64,000 bases of DNA from NCBI GenBank assembly GCA_910583605.1, contig CAJTXN010000003.1, forward strand, positions 124,001-188,000, written 5' to 3'. The notes under the pieces are model-generated. The model worked only from the letters and a program-made list of their open reading frames with translations, was not told where the DNA came from and ran no database searches. Positions 1-8,268 of this stretch are shown here, piece after piece; the stretch's first letter is position 1, and each line of letters opens with the position of its first letter. The position numbers and the translations under genes were made by a program. The stretch is from an uncultured Lachnospiraceae bacterium (GTDB lineage: Bacteria; Bacillota; Clostridia; Lachnospirales; Lachnospiraceae).

Positions 1-92
1 AATGACTGTTTAAATGCTAACGCCATATTAGGAAGTAATTTGAAACCATTATTGAAATACAACTTATGGGTGTGGCAAAGGCAAACGACACG

Positions 93-137
93 AAAGACAG
101 CGTAGAAGGCAGAAATGCTTTTTACGCTGTCTTTTTT
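93..137 (+). terminator. Rho-independent terminator of an upstream gene
   Basis: A 12-bp stem (AAAGACAGCGTA and its complement) encloses a loop of about 18 bases and runs into TTTTTT. It probably ends a transcription unit that lies mostly left of the window. I see no coding region in bases 1-92. Confidence 0.75.
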
Positions 138-215
138 ATGCCCAAAACAGAGCTTGCAGATACCCCCGCAGAAACCAAACCATACAGAAGAGGAGTTTTT
201 GCATATGCAATGCTG

Positions 216-244
216 TTGATAGAAGTGGAAATAACGGGTATAAT
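216..244 (+). promoter_or_regulatory. SigA-type promoter for hsp20
   Basis: TTGATA at 216-221 and TATAAT at 239-244 are separated by exactly 17 bp and lie about 80 bp upstream of the small heat-shock gene. No CIRCE inverted repeat was seen. Confidence 0.6.
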
Positions 245-324
245 TATAATCACCTAGCCTGAAATTGTCGAAAATCTGTCTTTTATCGGCTATGATAAAG
301 GGATTAACTGATAAGCGATGATTT

Positions 325-756
325 ATGTTATTACCAAGTATCTTCGGGGAAAGTCTGTTGGATGAATTTTTTGACTATCCGCACCAGAGAACCCATTTCC
401 AGTCCCATGCGTCTGAGATGATGATGACAGATGTTAAGGATTTGGGAAATGTTTATGAGATGACCATGAATCTTCCCGGTATAAAAAAGGAGAATGTAAA
501 GGCAGAGTTGAAGGATGGATATCTGACAATCAGTGCCACATCAGCTTCCCAGAAAGATGAAAAAGACAGTGACGGAGTATATATCAGGCGGGAACGTTAC
601 GCAGGCACCTGTAGCAGAAGTTTCTATGTAGGGGAAGATGTGAAGCAGGAAGATATCAAAGCCCGGTTTGAAGATGGCACTTTGAAACTGCAGGTTCCGA
701 AAAACAAGAAAGAAGTGGTTGTGGAAAATCCAAATTACATCACTATTGAAGGCTGA
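325..756 (+). CDS. Hsp20/alpha-crystallin small heat-shock protein
   Basis: An ATP-independent holdase chaperone of the cytoplasm that binds unfolding proteins. The 143-residue length is typical. The alpha-crystallin domain runs from about residue 35 to 135: it opens with a VYEMTMNLPG segment, contains the usual EELKDGYLTI-type strand as AELKDGYLTI, and ends with the DGTLKL strand. A conserved IxI-like tail (YITIEG) closes the protein. The start is the ATG at 325; the ribosome binding site is weak (TAAGCGA), unusual for this window. The gene stands alone between its own promoter and a bidirectional terminator. Family assignment is firm; the client range is unknown. Confidence 0.93.
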   Translation: MLLPSIFGESLLDEFFDYPHQRTHFQSHASEMMMTDVKDLGNVYEMTMNLPGIKKENVKAELKDGYLTISATSASQKDEKDSDGVYIRRERYAGTCSRSFYVGEDVKQEDIKARFEDGTLKLQVPKNKKEVVVENPNYITIEG

Positions 757-798
757 GGGATTTTTTTCACAACAGACAGGCTATTGATACATCAAACG

Positions 799-840
799 AA
801 AAAGTGATATGGGTACTTTTCAGTATCCATATCGCTTTTT
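799..840. terminator. Bidirectional terminator between hsp20 and the LysR gene
   Basis: AAGTGATATGGGTACT and an imperfect complement form a hairpin around TTTC, flanked by A-rich sequence on the left and T-rich sequence on the right. It can serve both convergent genes. Confidence 0.75.
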
Positions 841-844
841 GCGG

Positions 845-1723
845 TTAATTGTAGGATGTATTTGTTGCAAGAGAAACAATTTTTTTAAGAAGAGGGCTTT
901 GTGAGCTTTTCTTAAAAAAGAGGCCGTAGGATAAAGGCTCGCTGTCCTTTAAGGGAATAGAACAGATATCTGAGTTTACAAAATTCATTTGTGGAAGGAC
1001 GGAGCAGCCATAGCCGGCCCTTACAAGCGTGAGAAGTACCTGCAGATTTTCGCACATGTAGGTGGATTCCGGTAAAATGTGCTGTGAAATCTGGTTTTGC
1101 AATTCTGCGGCACTGGAAGGTATCGCATAGGAATTACAGACAACGATATTCTCCAGATATAATTCCTCTTTTGCAAGTTCAGACCTGGCAGCATAAGGGT
1201 GTGTGGCGGGAACGATACAGCATAGCGGTATATGGAATAATTCTTTATAAATCGTGTCGTTTTTTATCGGGATATCATCCTGAAACCCAAACAGCAGGTC
1301 CAGTTCATCCTGGTAAAAAAGATTTAGAATAGACCTGTGAGGGATTACTTTCAAAAACGGATAAAGTTCAGGCATTTGTTTCCTGCAGGAGTTCAATATT
1401 TTGCAAAGCAGGTCCAGGCTGGCTTCGTTATGGCATCCGATGGTTAACACCTGCATATTTGCGCTTTGATGGCGCTTTAGTTTCTGTTCGGCAATCTTTA
1501 GCCTGCCCATAATATTTTTTGCATCTTCCAGGAAGCTGATCCCGGCAGGGGTAAGGGTGACTGTCCGGGTGGTGCGGTGGAGAAGTTTTGTTCCCAGTTC
1601 ATCCTCCAGTGAATGGATCTGCCGGGAAACGGCTGACTGGGTAATCTTTAAAATTTCAGCAGCTCTCGCAAAATTCAGGTTTTCGGCAACCTGGATAAAG
1701 CTCTTTAACTGGTCTGTATTCAT
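845..1723 (-). CDS. LysR-family transcriptional regulator
   Basis: A 292-residue DNA-binding regulator. The N-terminal winged helix-turn-helix (about residues 1-60, with ARAAEILKITQSAVSRQI) is classical LysR, and the substrate-binding fold fills the remainder. The start is taken as the ATG at 1723, because GAGGTG lies six bases upstream; the GTG at 1732 would sit inside that ribosome binding site. It is divergent from the remains of an ABC exporter (1870-2908). LysR regulators often control the neighbouring divergent gene, so its original target may be lost. The ligand is not predictable. Confidence 0.9.
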   Translation of the reverse strand: MNTDQLKSFIQVAENLNFARAAEILKITQSAVSRQIHSLEDELGTKLLHRTTRTVTLTPAGISFLEDAKNIMGRLKIAEQKLKRHQSANMQVLTIGCHNEASLDLLCKILNSCRKQMPELYPFLKVIPHRSILNLFYQDELDLLFGFQDDIPIKNDTIYKELFHIPLCCIVPATHPYAARSELAKEELYLENIVVCNSYAIPSSAAELQNQISQHILPESTYMCENLQVLLTLVRAGYGCSVLPQMNFVNSDICSIPLKDSEPLSYGLFFKKSSQSPLLKKIVSLATNTSYN

Positions 1724-1869
1724 GGGTTTCACCTCGATTATTGCGTTTTCGTCTATTTGGAATTGAGAAGTGTGTTTCTATCATTGAAGATGCTTATAGG
1801 GCTATGCATCCGGTTTCGTAAAAAGGAATGGTAATAAAAGATTATTTTAGAAGAAAACAGGAGGCATTT

Positions 1870-2908
1870 ATGTTTAAAACACTTTTGAAACAGATTGGAG
1901 ATTATAAAAAAGATGCCATCCTCACTCCTGTGTTTGTTATTCTGGAAGTCGTTATGGAGGTCATTATCCCACTCATGATGGCCGCAATCATAGATTACGG
2001 ATTGTCCAAACAAAGCCTCAAGATGGTTTGCCTGATTGGGGCGGCAATGATCGTGATGGCCGGGCTGGCGCTATTTTTTGGAGTGGAGTCCGGGACGACA
2101 GCCTCCAGTGCCAGTTTCGGCTTTGCCATGAACCTGAGGCAGGCTATGTATGAAAAGATACAGAATTTTTCTTTCTCCAATATAGACAAGTTTTCCACGG
2201 CAGGGCTTGTGACCAGAATGACGACAGACGTGATGAATGTACAGCAGGCATTTCAGATGTCAATCCGCATCTGTGTGAGGGCACCGATTATGCTGGTCAG
2301 CGCTATGTTGATGACGTTTCTGATTCATCCCCGCTTCGCATTGATTTTTCTGGTGGTGCTCATCGTCCTGGCAGTCGTGCTTGCCTTGATCTCATCAAAG
2401 GCAAACCCGATTTTAAGAAGGGTGTTTCATGAATACGACGAACTGAATGCAAAGGTGCAGGAAAATGTAAATGGGATGCGGGTAGTCTGACAGAAGGACA
2501 GCTTATGAGTATGTTTACATATGTCATCAATATCCTGATCAGTCTGATGATGGTATCCATGACCTTTGTAATGATTATTATGTCAAGGGCATCTGGAGAA
2601 AGGATTTCAGAGGTTCTGGCGGAAGAACCGGATTTATATAATGTTCCCCATGCAATCAGGGAGGTTATGGATGGTTCCATTGATTTTGAACAGGTAGGTT
2701 TTGCATATCCGTCCAATCTATCAGGCAGGGAGAGACCATTGGCATACTCGGCGGCACCGGGAGTGCGAAGTCGTCCTTTGCCGCACTGATACCAAGGCTT
2801 TATGACGTCACAAGAGGCGAGGTGCGGGTTGGCGGTGCTCCTGTGAAGGATTATGATATGGCCAGCCTGCGGGACAATGTGGCGATAGTTCTTCAGAAAA
2901 ATGTGTTG
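1870..2908 (+). pseudogene. Decayed ABC exporter (fused permease/ATPase, MdlB/LmrA type)
   Basis: The reading frame starts well (GGAGG then ATG at 1870) and encodes an ABC exporter membrane domain for about 206 residues, up to NVNGMRVV, where it meets TGA. A different frame then resumes at SLTEGQLMSMFTYV, implying an internal deletion of part of the membrane domain. Later, after FEQVGFAYPSNLS, a second frame shift skips directly to TIGILGGTGSAKSS, a Walker A with its lysine. Homology stops at IVLQKNVL, so the ABC signature, Walker B and C-terminus are missing. An intact member would be about 570-580 residues. This is a gene with at least two internal deletions and a truncated 3' end; no function is expected. 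Confidence 0.85.
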
Positions 2909-2943
2909 TTCTATTTCAGCAACAGCAAATTGTTCTAAGATTG

Positions 2944-3570
2944 TCATATGTTTTTGTAGTAAAATATCGCAATCTGAGTTCTGTCCCTGAGATTCAGTTT
3001 TTCCAGTATCACACTAATGTAGTTTCGAACAGTCCCTTCACTTAAAAATAATATATCTGCAATTTCCCTGTTGCTCAGTCCGTCTGCAATCTTTGTAATA
3101 ACCTGGATTTCCCGCTCGCTTAAATCATATTTTTCAAGGGTTGGAGCAGAAGAATACAGGGAAGGCAGTTTATTTATGATATTATCCCCGAACACACGCT
3201 GGCCGTTCATTACGGCATCTATGGAAGGTAAGATACAGTCAAAATTTTGTTTTAGTATATAACCTTTTGCTCCCAGTTTCAATGCTCTGGCAATATATTC
3301 ATCATCTTCAAAGGTGGTTAAGAATAGTATCTTTGCATCCGGAAAGCTGTTTAAAATGCTTTCTGCGGCATCCAGTCCGGTAAATTCGCCCATACGGATA
3401 TCCAAAAGCATTAAATCCGGCCGGTACTGCTTATATAGCCGGACGGCTTCATGTCCGTCATGACCCAGCGCCGGAATCTCGATTTTATTGCCGGATTTCA
3501 GGATCATTTCCAATGCCGTGCAGACCAGATTATCATCATCGGCTATAATTACTTTATACTTTTCTGACAT
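2944..3570 (-). CDS. NarL/LuxR-type response regulator
   Basis: A 208-residue two-component response regulator. The receiver domain (about 1-120) has the acidic pair DDD near residue 10 and the phosphoacceptor in LLDIRMGEF near residue 57. A LuxR-type helix-turn-helix (about 145-205) contains LSEREIQVITKIADGLSN. The gene follows the histidine kinase with a 15-bp gap on the same strand and is its obvious partner. The pair is divergent from a three-gene ABC-2 exporter, its likely target. An ATGAC-N4-GTCAT palindrome upstream of the exporter is a candidate binding site. Confidence 0.93.
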   Translation of the reverse strand: MSEKYKVIIADDDNLVCTALEMILKSGNKIEIPALGHDGHEAVRLYKQYRPDLMLLDIRMGEFTGLDAAESILNSFPDAKILFLTTFEDDEYIARALKLGAKGYILKQNFDCILPSIDAVMNGQRVFGDNIINKLPSLYSSAPTLEKYDLSEREIQVITKIADGLSNREIADILFLSEGTVRNYISVILEKLNLRDRTQIAIFYYKNI

Positions 3571-3585
3571 TTTAAAACTCCTTTT

Positions 3586-4671
3586 CTATTTCTGTTCGGT
3601 AATTTTTGTTTCAACAGGAATTGTAATATATATGCGGTATCCGTTGTCCCTGGTTATATTTATTGTTCCTCCCAGAGAATTGATCCGGTCGTACATACTT
3701 ACTGTTCCCATTCCGGCTGTAACGGCGGAAGAGGAAAAAGCGGTGCCGTTGTCATGTATGATAATTTTATAAAAACCGGGCAATTCCGATATGTTCACCA
3801 GTACATGGGTTGCATTGGAATATTTCATTATATTGGTCAGGGATTCTCTGACAATATATATTAATGCATATTTTGCTTTGGAAGAAAAATCCCGCTCCAC
3901 ATCATAGATGTAATCAATGGGGCAGAAATCAAAGGAATTCACCATCTCCGCAATTTTCAGGTTCAAATCCACAGATTCCTCATGGATATTATGAATACTG
4001 TTCCGTATGCTGTTCATGCCGTCTGTCAGGCGTTCGTTTACTTCTTTTAAATGAGAGGCAATCTGCTCGTCTCTGACTACGGCAGCCAGAGCGGCAATCT
4101 GAAGGATGGAACCGGACAGGGTATGTCCGATGGAATCATGAATCTCTCTGGCAATCCGGTTTCGCTCATTTAAAGTGGCATTGGTAACTTCGTAATCCTG
4201 TTTTGCGATTAACTCCCTGTTTTTTAGATTTAAGTTGGTATTATAATCCTTTAAATTCTGCCGTATTTCTTCAAAGTGCCTGTGTTCCCCCATATAGTTG
4301 TCCGTACGGAATTTTAAGATAAAAGACAGAACGGATAACAGAACAATGAAGGCGGCTGCAAGAATATTTAGTTCATTATGATGTTGATATAAAACAAATA
4401 CGGCCGGAATACAGACATAGGTATATGAAGTATGAAAAAAAGGATAGCAGAATAATGGAATAAAATAGGAAAGAGTATTACTGAACAGGCTGAATAATAA
4501 TACAGCCAGAAATAAAAACAGATTTACAATAAATTTATCAAAATAGATTGTCAGACAGGTATAGATAATGGAGATACAGATACTTACAATCATCATTTTA
4601 TCGGTACTAAAAGAAAACAGAAAAACCAAGCAGCAAATAAAAATTATAATATTGTCTAAAATACGTTCCAT
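3586..4671 (-). CDS. Membrane sensor histidine kinase (HisKA_3 family)
   Basis: A 361-residue sensor kinase. About 120 N-terminal residues hold five or six hydrophobic segments with almost no extracellular domain, as in intramembrane-sensing kinases. A coiled segment follows, then the HisKA_3 phosphoacceptor motif REIHDSIGHTLSG near residue 178, and the HATPase domain with IVRESLTNIMKYSNA (N-box) and IIHDNG (G1). It forms an operon with the response regulator downstream. The family commonly senses cell-envelope stress or peptide antibiotics and controls a nearby ABC transporter; the actual signal cannot be read from the sequence. Confidence 0.92.
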   Translation of the reverse strand: MERILDNIIIFICCLVFLFSFSTDKMMIVSICISIIYTCLTIYFDKFIVNLFLFLAVLLFSLFSNTLSYFIPLFCYPFFHTSYTYVCIPAVFVLYQHHNELNILAAAFIVLLSVLSFILKFRTDNYMGEHRHFEEIRQNLKDYNTNLNLKNRELIAKQDYEVTNATLNERNRIAREIHDSIGHTLSGSILQIAALAAVVRDEQIASHLKEVNERLTDGMNSIRNSIHNIHEESVDLNLKIAEMVNSFDFCPIDYIYDVERDFSSKAKYALIYIVRESLTNIMKYSNATHVLVNISELPGFYKIIIHDNGTAFSSSAVTAGMGTVSMYDRINSLGGTINITRDNGYRIYITIPVETKITEQK

Positions 4672-4681
4672 GTTTACACCA

Positions 4682-4710
4682 TTGACCTGTATGTTTTTTA
4701 ATCGTTATAT
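4682..4710 (+). promoter_or_regulatory. Promoter of the small ORF and ABC-2 exporter operon
   Basis: TTGACC at 4682-4687 and TTATAT at 4705-4710 are spaced by 17 bp in the divergent intergenic region, reading toward the exporter genes. Confidence 0.45.
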
Positions 4711-4759
4711 AAAGTATACATTAATTAATAAAATGAATCAAGTAAAAGGAAGACTGAAA

Positions 4760-4849
4760 ATGAAATCGTATATGACAAATGTCATGCTATCTGATATCAA
4801 AAGTCACTACACAGAAGAAGAAAATAATATTATAATTGGTCATGCTTAA
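4760..4849 (+). CDS. 29-residue leader ORF ahead of the exporter
   Basis: ATG at 4760 is preceded by a good ribosome binding site (AAAGGAAG, seven bases away). It encodes a 29-residue peptide beginning MKSYMTNVML, acidic in the middle (YTEEENN) and ending IIIGHA. It stops 28 bp before the ATPase start, and its first codons contain the ATGAC-N4-GTCAT palindrome. I do not recognise it. It could be a translated leader, a secreted signal or substrate peptide of the adjacent exporter, or a chance ORF in a regulatory region. Confidence 0.4.
   Translation: MKSYMTNVMLSDIKSHYTEEENNIIIGHA
4772..4785. promoter_or_regulatory. Candidate response-regulator operator (ATGAC-N4-GTCAT)
   Basis: A perfect 5-bp inverted repeat with a 4-bp spacer lies 62 bp downstream of the -10 of the exporter promoter and 100 bp from the divergent kinase gene. 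LuxR-type response regulators usually bind short palindromes of this size; the link to the regulator at 2944-3570 is inference. Confidence 0.4.
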
Positions 4850-4877
4850 GGTAAAAAGAATGAAAGGAAAATTCAGT

Positions 4878-5867
4878 ATGAGCAATAACAAAGAAAACAA
4901 GTCAGATATACCGGTTATAAGTAATATTGTTGAAATTGAAAATCTTACAAAAGACTACGGAGAATTAACGGCAGTAGACAATCTGAGCCTGAATATCCGG
5001 GAGGGAGAGGTTTTCGGTCTGCTGGGACCTAACGGTTCCGGAAAGACCACCACGATAAATTGTATGTTATCTCTGATTAATTATAACAGGGGGAAAATAA
5101 AAATATTTGGAAAAGAAATGTCAGCCAAGGCATATGACATAAAAAAAGATATTGGAATCGTACTTCAGGATGTGGCAGTATTTGAGGAACTGACGGTAGA
5201 AGAAAATATCCGGTATTTCTGCGGATTGTATATAATGGACAAAATGGAACTGGACCGCCGTGTGGAAGAGGCGTTGAAGTTTGTGGAGCTGACGGATTTC
5301 AGAAAATTTCGTCCGAAAAAACTTAGCGGAGGTCTGTTAAGAAGGCTGAATATAGCCTGTGGGATTGCCCATAAACCTAAACTTATCATATTGGATGAAC
5401 CCACAGTTGCTGTAGACCCCCAGAGCAGAAATAATATATTGGAAGGAATCACGGAACTGAACCGGCAGGGAGCAACCATTTTGTATACTTCTCATTATAT
5501 GGATGAAATAGAACAACTGTGTACGGATATTGCCATTATGGACAGAGGAAAGATTATTGCCAGAGGTACCAAAGAGGAAATAAAGGCAATGATAGGAATA
5601 GAAGAAAAGATAGAAATCCATATTGCGGGGTGCGATGATATGGAAGCATTAATTAAGACATTAAAAGGAATGCCGGCAGTTAAGAACGCCGAGTTCCGGG
5701 AAGAAACCCTCTATGTTGTGTCGCAGAAAGGAAAATACTGTCTTGCAAAGGTACTGGGAGTTCTGGAAGAAAAAAAAATAAGGGTAAGAAAAGTAACGTC
5801 AAAGGAACCGACGCTTAATGATGTATTTTTAGAGATTACAGGTAAGGAGTTAAGAGACAATGTTTAG
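4878..5867 (+). CDS. ABC transporter ATP-binding protein (DrrA/CcmA-like)
   Basis: A 329-residue ATPase that powers an ABC-2 type exporter. Walker A is GPNGSGKTT near residue 56, the Q-loop is IVLQD, the signature is LSGGLLRRLN (the usual MK after LSGG is LL here), and Walker B is LIILDEP. The C-terminal 90 residues resemble the regulatory extension of drug and antibiotic exporters. The start at 4878 is chosen because AAAGGA lies nine bases upstream. Its end overlaps the first permease by 8 bp, and all three genes are coupled. The divergent two-component system probably regulates it. Confidence 0.92.
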   Translation: MSNNKENKSDIPVISNIVEIENLTKDYGELTAVDNLSLNIREGEVFGLLGPNGSGKTTTINCMLSLINYNRGKIKIFGKEMSAKAYDIKKDIGIVLQDVAVFEELTVEENIRYFCGLYIMDKMELDRRVEEALKFVELTDFRKFRPKKLSGGLLRRLNIACGIAHKPKLIILDEPTVAVDPQSRNNILEGITELNRQGATILYTSHYMDEIEQLCTDIAIMDRGKIIARGTKEEIKAMIGIEEKIEIHIAGCDDMEALIKTLKGMPAVKNAEFREETLYVVSQKGKYCLAKVLGVLEEKKIRVRKVTSKEPTLNDVFLEITGKELRDNV

Positions 5868-7044
5868 CAGAATATTTAAGTACAGGATACTGACGCTCCT
5901 GCATTCAAATGACAGTATTTTCTGGCTTCTGCTGTTTCCTATATTGTTATCCGTATTATTTAATCTGGCGCTGAAAGATGCCATGTCCGGTGAGGCTTTT
6001 GAGAATATACATATTGCCGTGATTGATGATGAAAATTTCAGAAACGAAGTGGTGATGAAGAATATTTTGGAAGCGGTATCGGTAGAGGATGAATCGGCAG
6101 CGGACGACAATACCATGTTTATGGTACGTTATGTGGACACAACAGAAGCAGAAGCGTTATTGGAATCTGAGGAAATTGACGGGTATATTTATTTTTGGCA
6201 GGGCAGTCATCTGGTGATCAGGGAAAACGGAATCAGCCAGACAATCATTAAAACATTTTTAGATATTGCAGAGCAGAAAAAAGATATATTTCAGACCATG
6301 CTGGAGAAAAATAATGGCAGTATCAGTGTGGAACTGATGGAATCCCTTTCTGAATCAAAGGAATATATTTTAGATGTGTCCAACGGCAGGGATGAAGCAG
6401 ATACCTCATTACCGTTTTTTTACAGTATTCTGGGTATGGCATGTCTGTACTCGGCGTCCATCGGTTGTCTGGGACTGTTAAATATCCAGATTAATCAGTC
6501 ACCGGTTGCGAAAAGAAACTGTATGGCGCCGGTTAAAAAAATAAAACTGATGCTAAGTGATTTCGCTGCCTATGGTGTAATGTGTAATTGTATTATACTG
6601 ATTATTTTTCTGTTTATTTCAAAGGTTATCAGAGTTGACTTCGGAAACCGGCATGGCCTGATTCTGTTAACCAGTCTGGTGGGTTCCTATACAGGACTGA
6701 GCTTTGGCTATTTTATCGGTGCAGTGATTAAAAGCAATATGAACATAAAATTTTATCTGGTCACGGGCATTTCCATGCTGTGGTCGTTTATGGCAGGTAT
6801 GATGTCAAATACCATAAAATATATGATTAACCAGCATGCATGGATTCTGAACAGGCTGAATCCGGTGAATTTAATAACCGAGAGTTATTATAAGCTATAT
6901 TATTACAAAGACCTTGATAAATATTATGAAAATTTGATTCTTTTATTTGGAATGATCGTCTTCTTTCTGGCGGGGACAGCATTGGTATTGCGGTATCAGG
7001 AGCGTAATATTGTCCGGAAAGAAAGAAAAGAGGTGGCGGCATGA
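5860..7044 (+). CDS. ABC-2 type permease, first subunit
   Basis: A 394-residue membrane protein. It has one N-terminal transmembrane helix, a large extracytoplasmic domain of about 170 residues, then five to six C-terminal helices, the usual YhgE/ABC-2 layout. It overlaps the ATPase gene by 8 bp and the second permease by 4 bp, which indicates translational coupling. It probably pairs with the next gene as a heterodimeric permease. The substrate is unknown; the architecture fits export of a peptide or lipid-like compound or self-protection. Confidence 0.88.
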   Translation: MFSRIFKYRILTLLHSNDSIFWLLLFPILLSVLFNLALKDAMSGEAFENIHIAVIDDENFRNEVVMKNILEAVSVEDESAADDNTMFMVRYVDTTEAEALLESEEIDGYIYFWQGSHLVIRENGISQTIIKTFLDIAEQKKDIFQTMLEKNNGSISVELMESLSESKEYILDVSNGRDEADTSLPFFYSILGMACLYSASIGCLGLLNIQINQSPVAKRNCMAPVKKIKLMLSDFAAYGVMCNCIILIIFLFISKVIRVDFGNRHGLILLTSLVGSYTGLSFGYFIGAVIKSNMNIKFYLVTGISMLWSFMAGMMSNTIKYMINQHAWILNRLNPVNLITESYYKLYYYKDLDKYYENLILLFGMIVFFLAGTALVLRYQERNIVRKERKEVAA

Positions 7045-8207
7045 CGGATTTCAGGATGTTTTTAAAGATATTAAAAAGTAAGATTGTAATAATCATGGTA
7101 TATGTTGGGATTTTTACGGTCATGATGGCTGCCGGAATAAATGATGATAATAATAAGGGCGGGATTTCCTATTCGGCTTATAATTTTGATATAGCAGTTA
7201 TCGATCATGATAACAGTACTTTTTCAAAAGCCATTACTTCCTATATAGAAAAGAATATGTCATTGACTGATATCATTCAGACAGAGGAAGGAATGGAAGA
7301 TGCCCTGTTTGAACGGATTGTCGAATATATTCTGATCATACCGGAACATTATCAGGAGGATCTGCTGGCGGGAAAGACTCCGGTAATGGAGAGCAAAAAA
7401 GTTCCGGATGCATATGGGGCTAAATTTGCGGAAACGGTCATCAGTCAGTATGTGGATACTTTTTATTTATATCAGAATCAGTTTGACAGTATAAATGAGC
7501 AAACAATGGGAACCGTACTTGAACTGACGAATCAGAGTGTGGAAAAGGGAACCGATGTAACTGTTAAAAAGCAAAGTATTTCATCTGAAAAAAAACATAT
7601 GACAGTTTCTTTTAACTTTGCGGCCTATACGATTTTAGCCTGCGTCATCTGGGTGGTGGGGGAAATACTTTCCATTTATTTTGAAAAAAATATCAGCAGA
7701 CGGATGAGTGTATCGCCAATCTCGCCGATGAAGCAGAATATGGCTCTGATTACCTACAGTTCGGTAACCATGCTGGTTGTCTGGGGGATTTCAATGGTGA
7801 TAAATCTGGTGTTGCTGGGGGAAGCCTTATGGAGTCTGTCCGGATTACTGATGACGATTAATATGTTTTTGATTTCCCTGATTGCACTAGCCTGTGGATT
7901 TGCAATTGCAGCGATATTCCGGACAAAGAATGCCAGAAATGCAGCGGCCAATGTGATCGCTCTGGCATTTAGTTTTATCAGCGGTATATTTGTGCCGTTG
8001 TCCATGCTCAGCAGCGAGGTAAAAAGCGTAGCGGCTTTTACACCAACTTACTGGTATGCACTGGCCAATGAAAAGATTGGGGAATTAAAAGGATTTTCCC
8101 TGCCACAGTGTAAAGAAATATTTCAATTTTTTGGCATAGAATTACTGTTTTTTGTTATGGTAATATCTGTAGGACTGGTTTCAAAAAGACAGGGACAGAA
8201 GGACTAG
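7041..8207 (+). CDS. ABC-2 type permease, second subunit
   Basis: A 388-residue paralogue-like partner of the preceding permease with the same layout: an N-terminal helix near residues 12-32, an extracytoplasmic segment to about residue 190, then a block of six hydrophobic helices including a serine/proline-rich FISGIFVPLSML segment typical of ABC-2 permeases. The start overlaps the preceding stop (ATGA). It completes the exporter operon. Confidence 0.88.
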   Translation: MTDFRMFLKILKSKIVIIMVYVGIFTVMMAAGINDDNNKGGISYSAYNFDIAVIDHDNSTFSKAITSYIEKNMSLTDIIQTEEGMEDALFERIVEYILIIPEHYQEDLLAGKTPVMESKKVPDAYGAKFAETVISQYVDTFYLYQNQFDSINEQTMGTVLELTNQSVEKGTDVTVKKQSISSEKKHMTVSFNFAAYTILACVIWVVGEILSIYFEKNISRRMSVSPISPMKQNMALITYSSVTMLVVWGISMVINLVLLGEALWSLSGLLMTINMFLISLIALACGFAIAAIFRTKNARNAAANVIALAFSFISGIFVPLSMLSSEVKSVAAFTPTYWYALANEKIGELKGFSLPQCKEIFQFFGIELLFFVMVISVGLVSKRQGQKD

Positions 8208-8268
8208 ACAATCTGCCGCACAAGATGTTATTATTGTAATGAAAATTATTATAAAGTCAGGTGACGAT

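Noticed and set aside
66..257. 63-residue ORF at the left edge
   Set aside because: It overlaps a terminator hairpin and the hsp20 promoter, has no ribosome binding site and resembles no family.
4568..4849. Longer 93-residue version of the small leader ORF
   Set aside because: It would begin inside the kinase gene on the opposite strand and run through the promoter; only the last 29 codons have a proper start.
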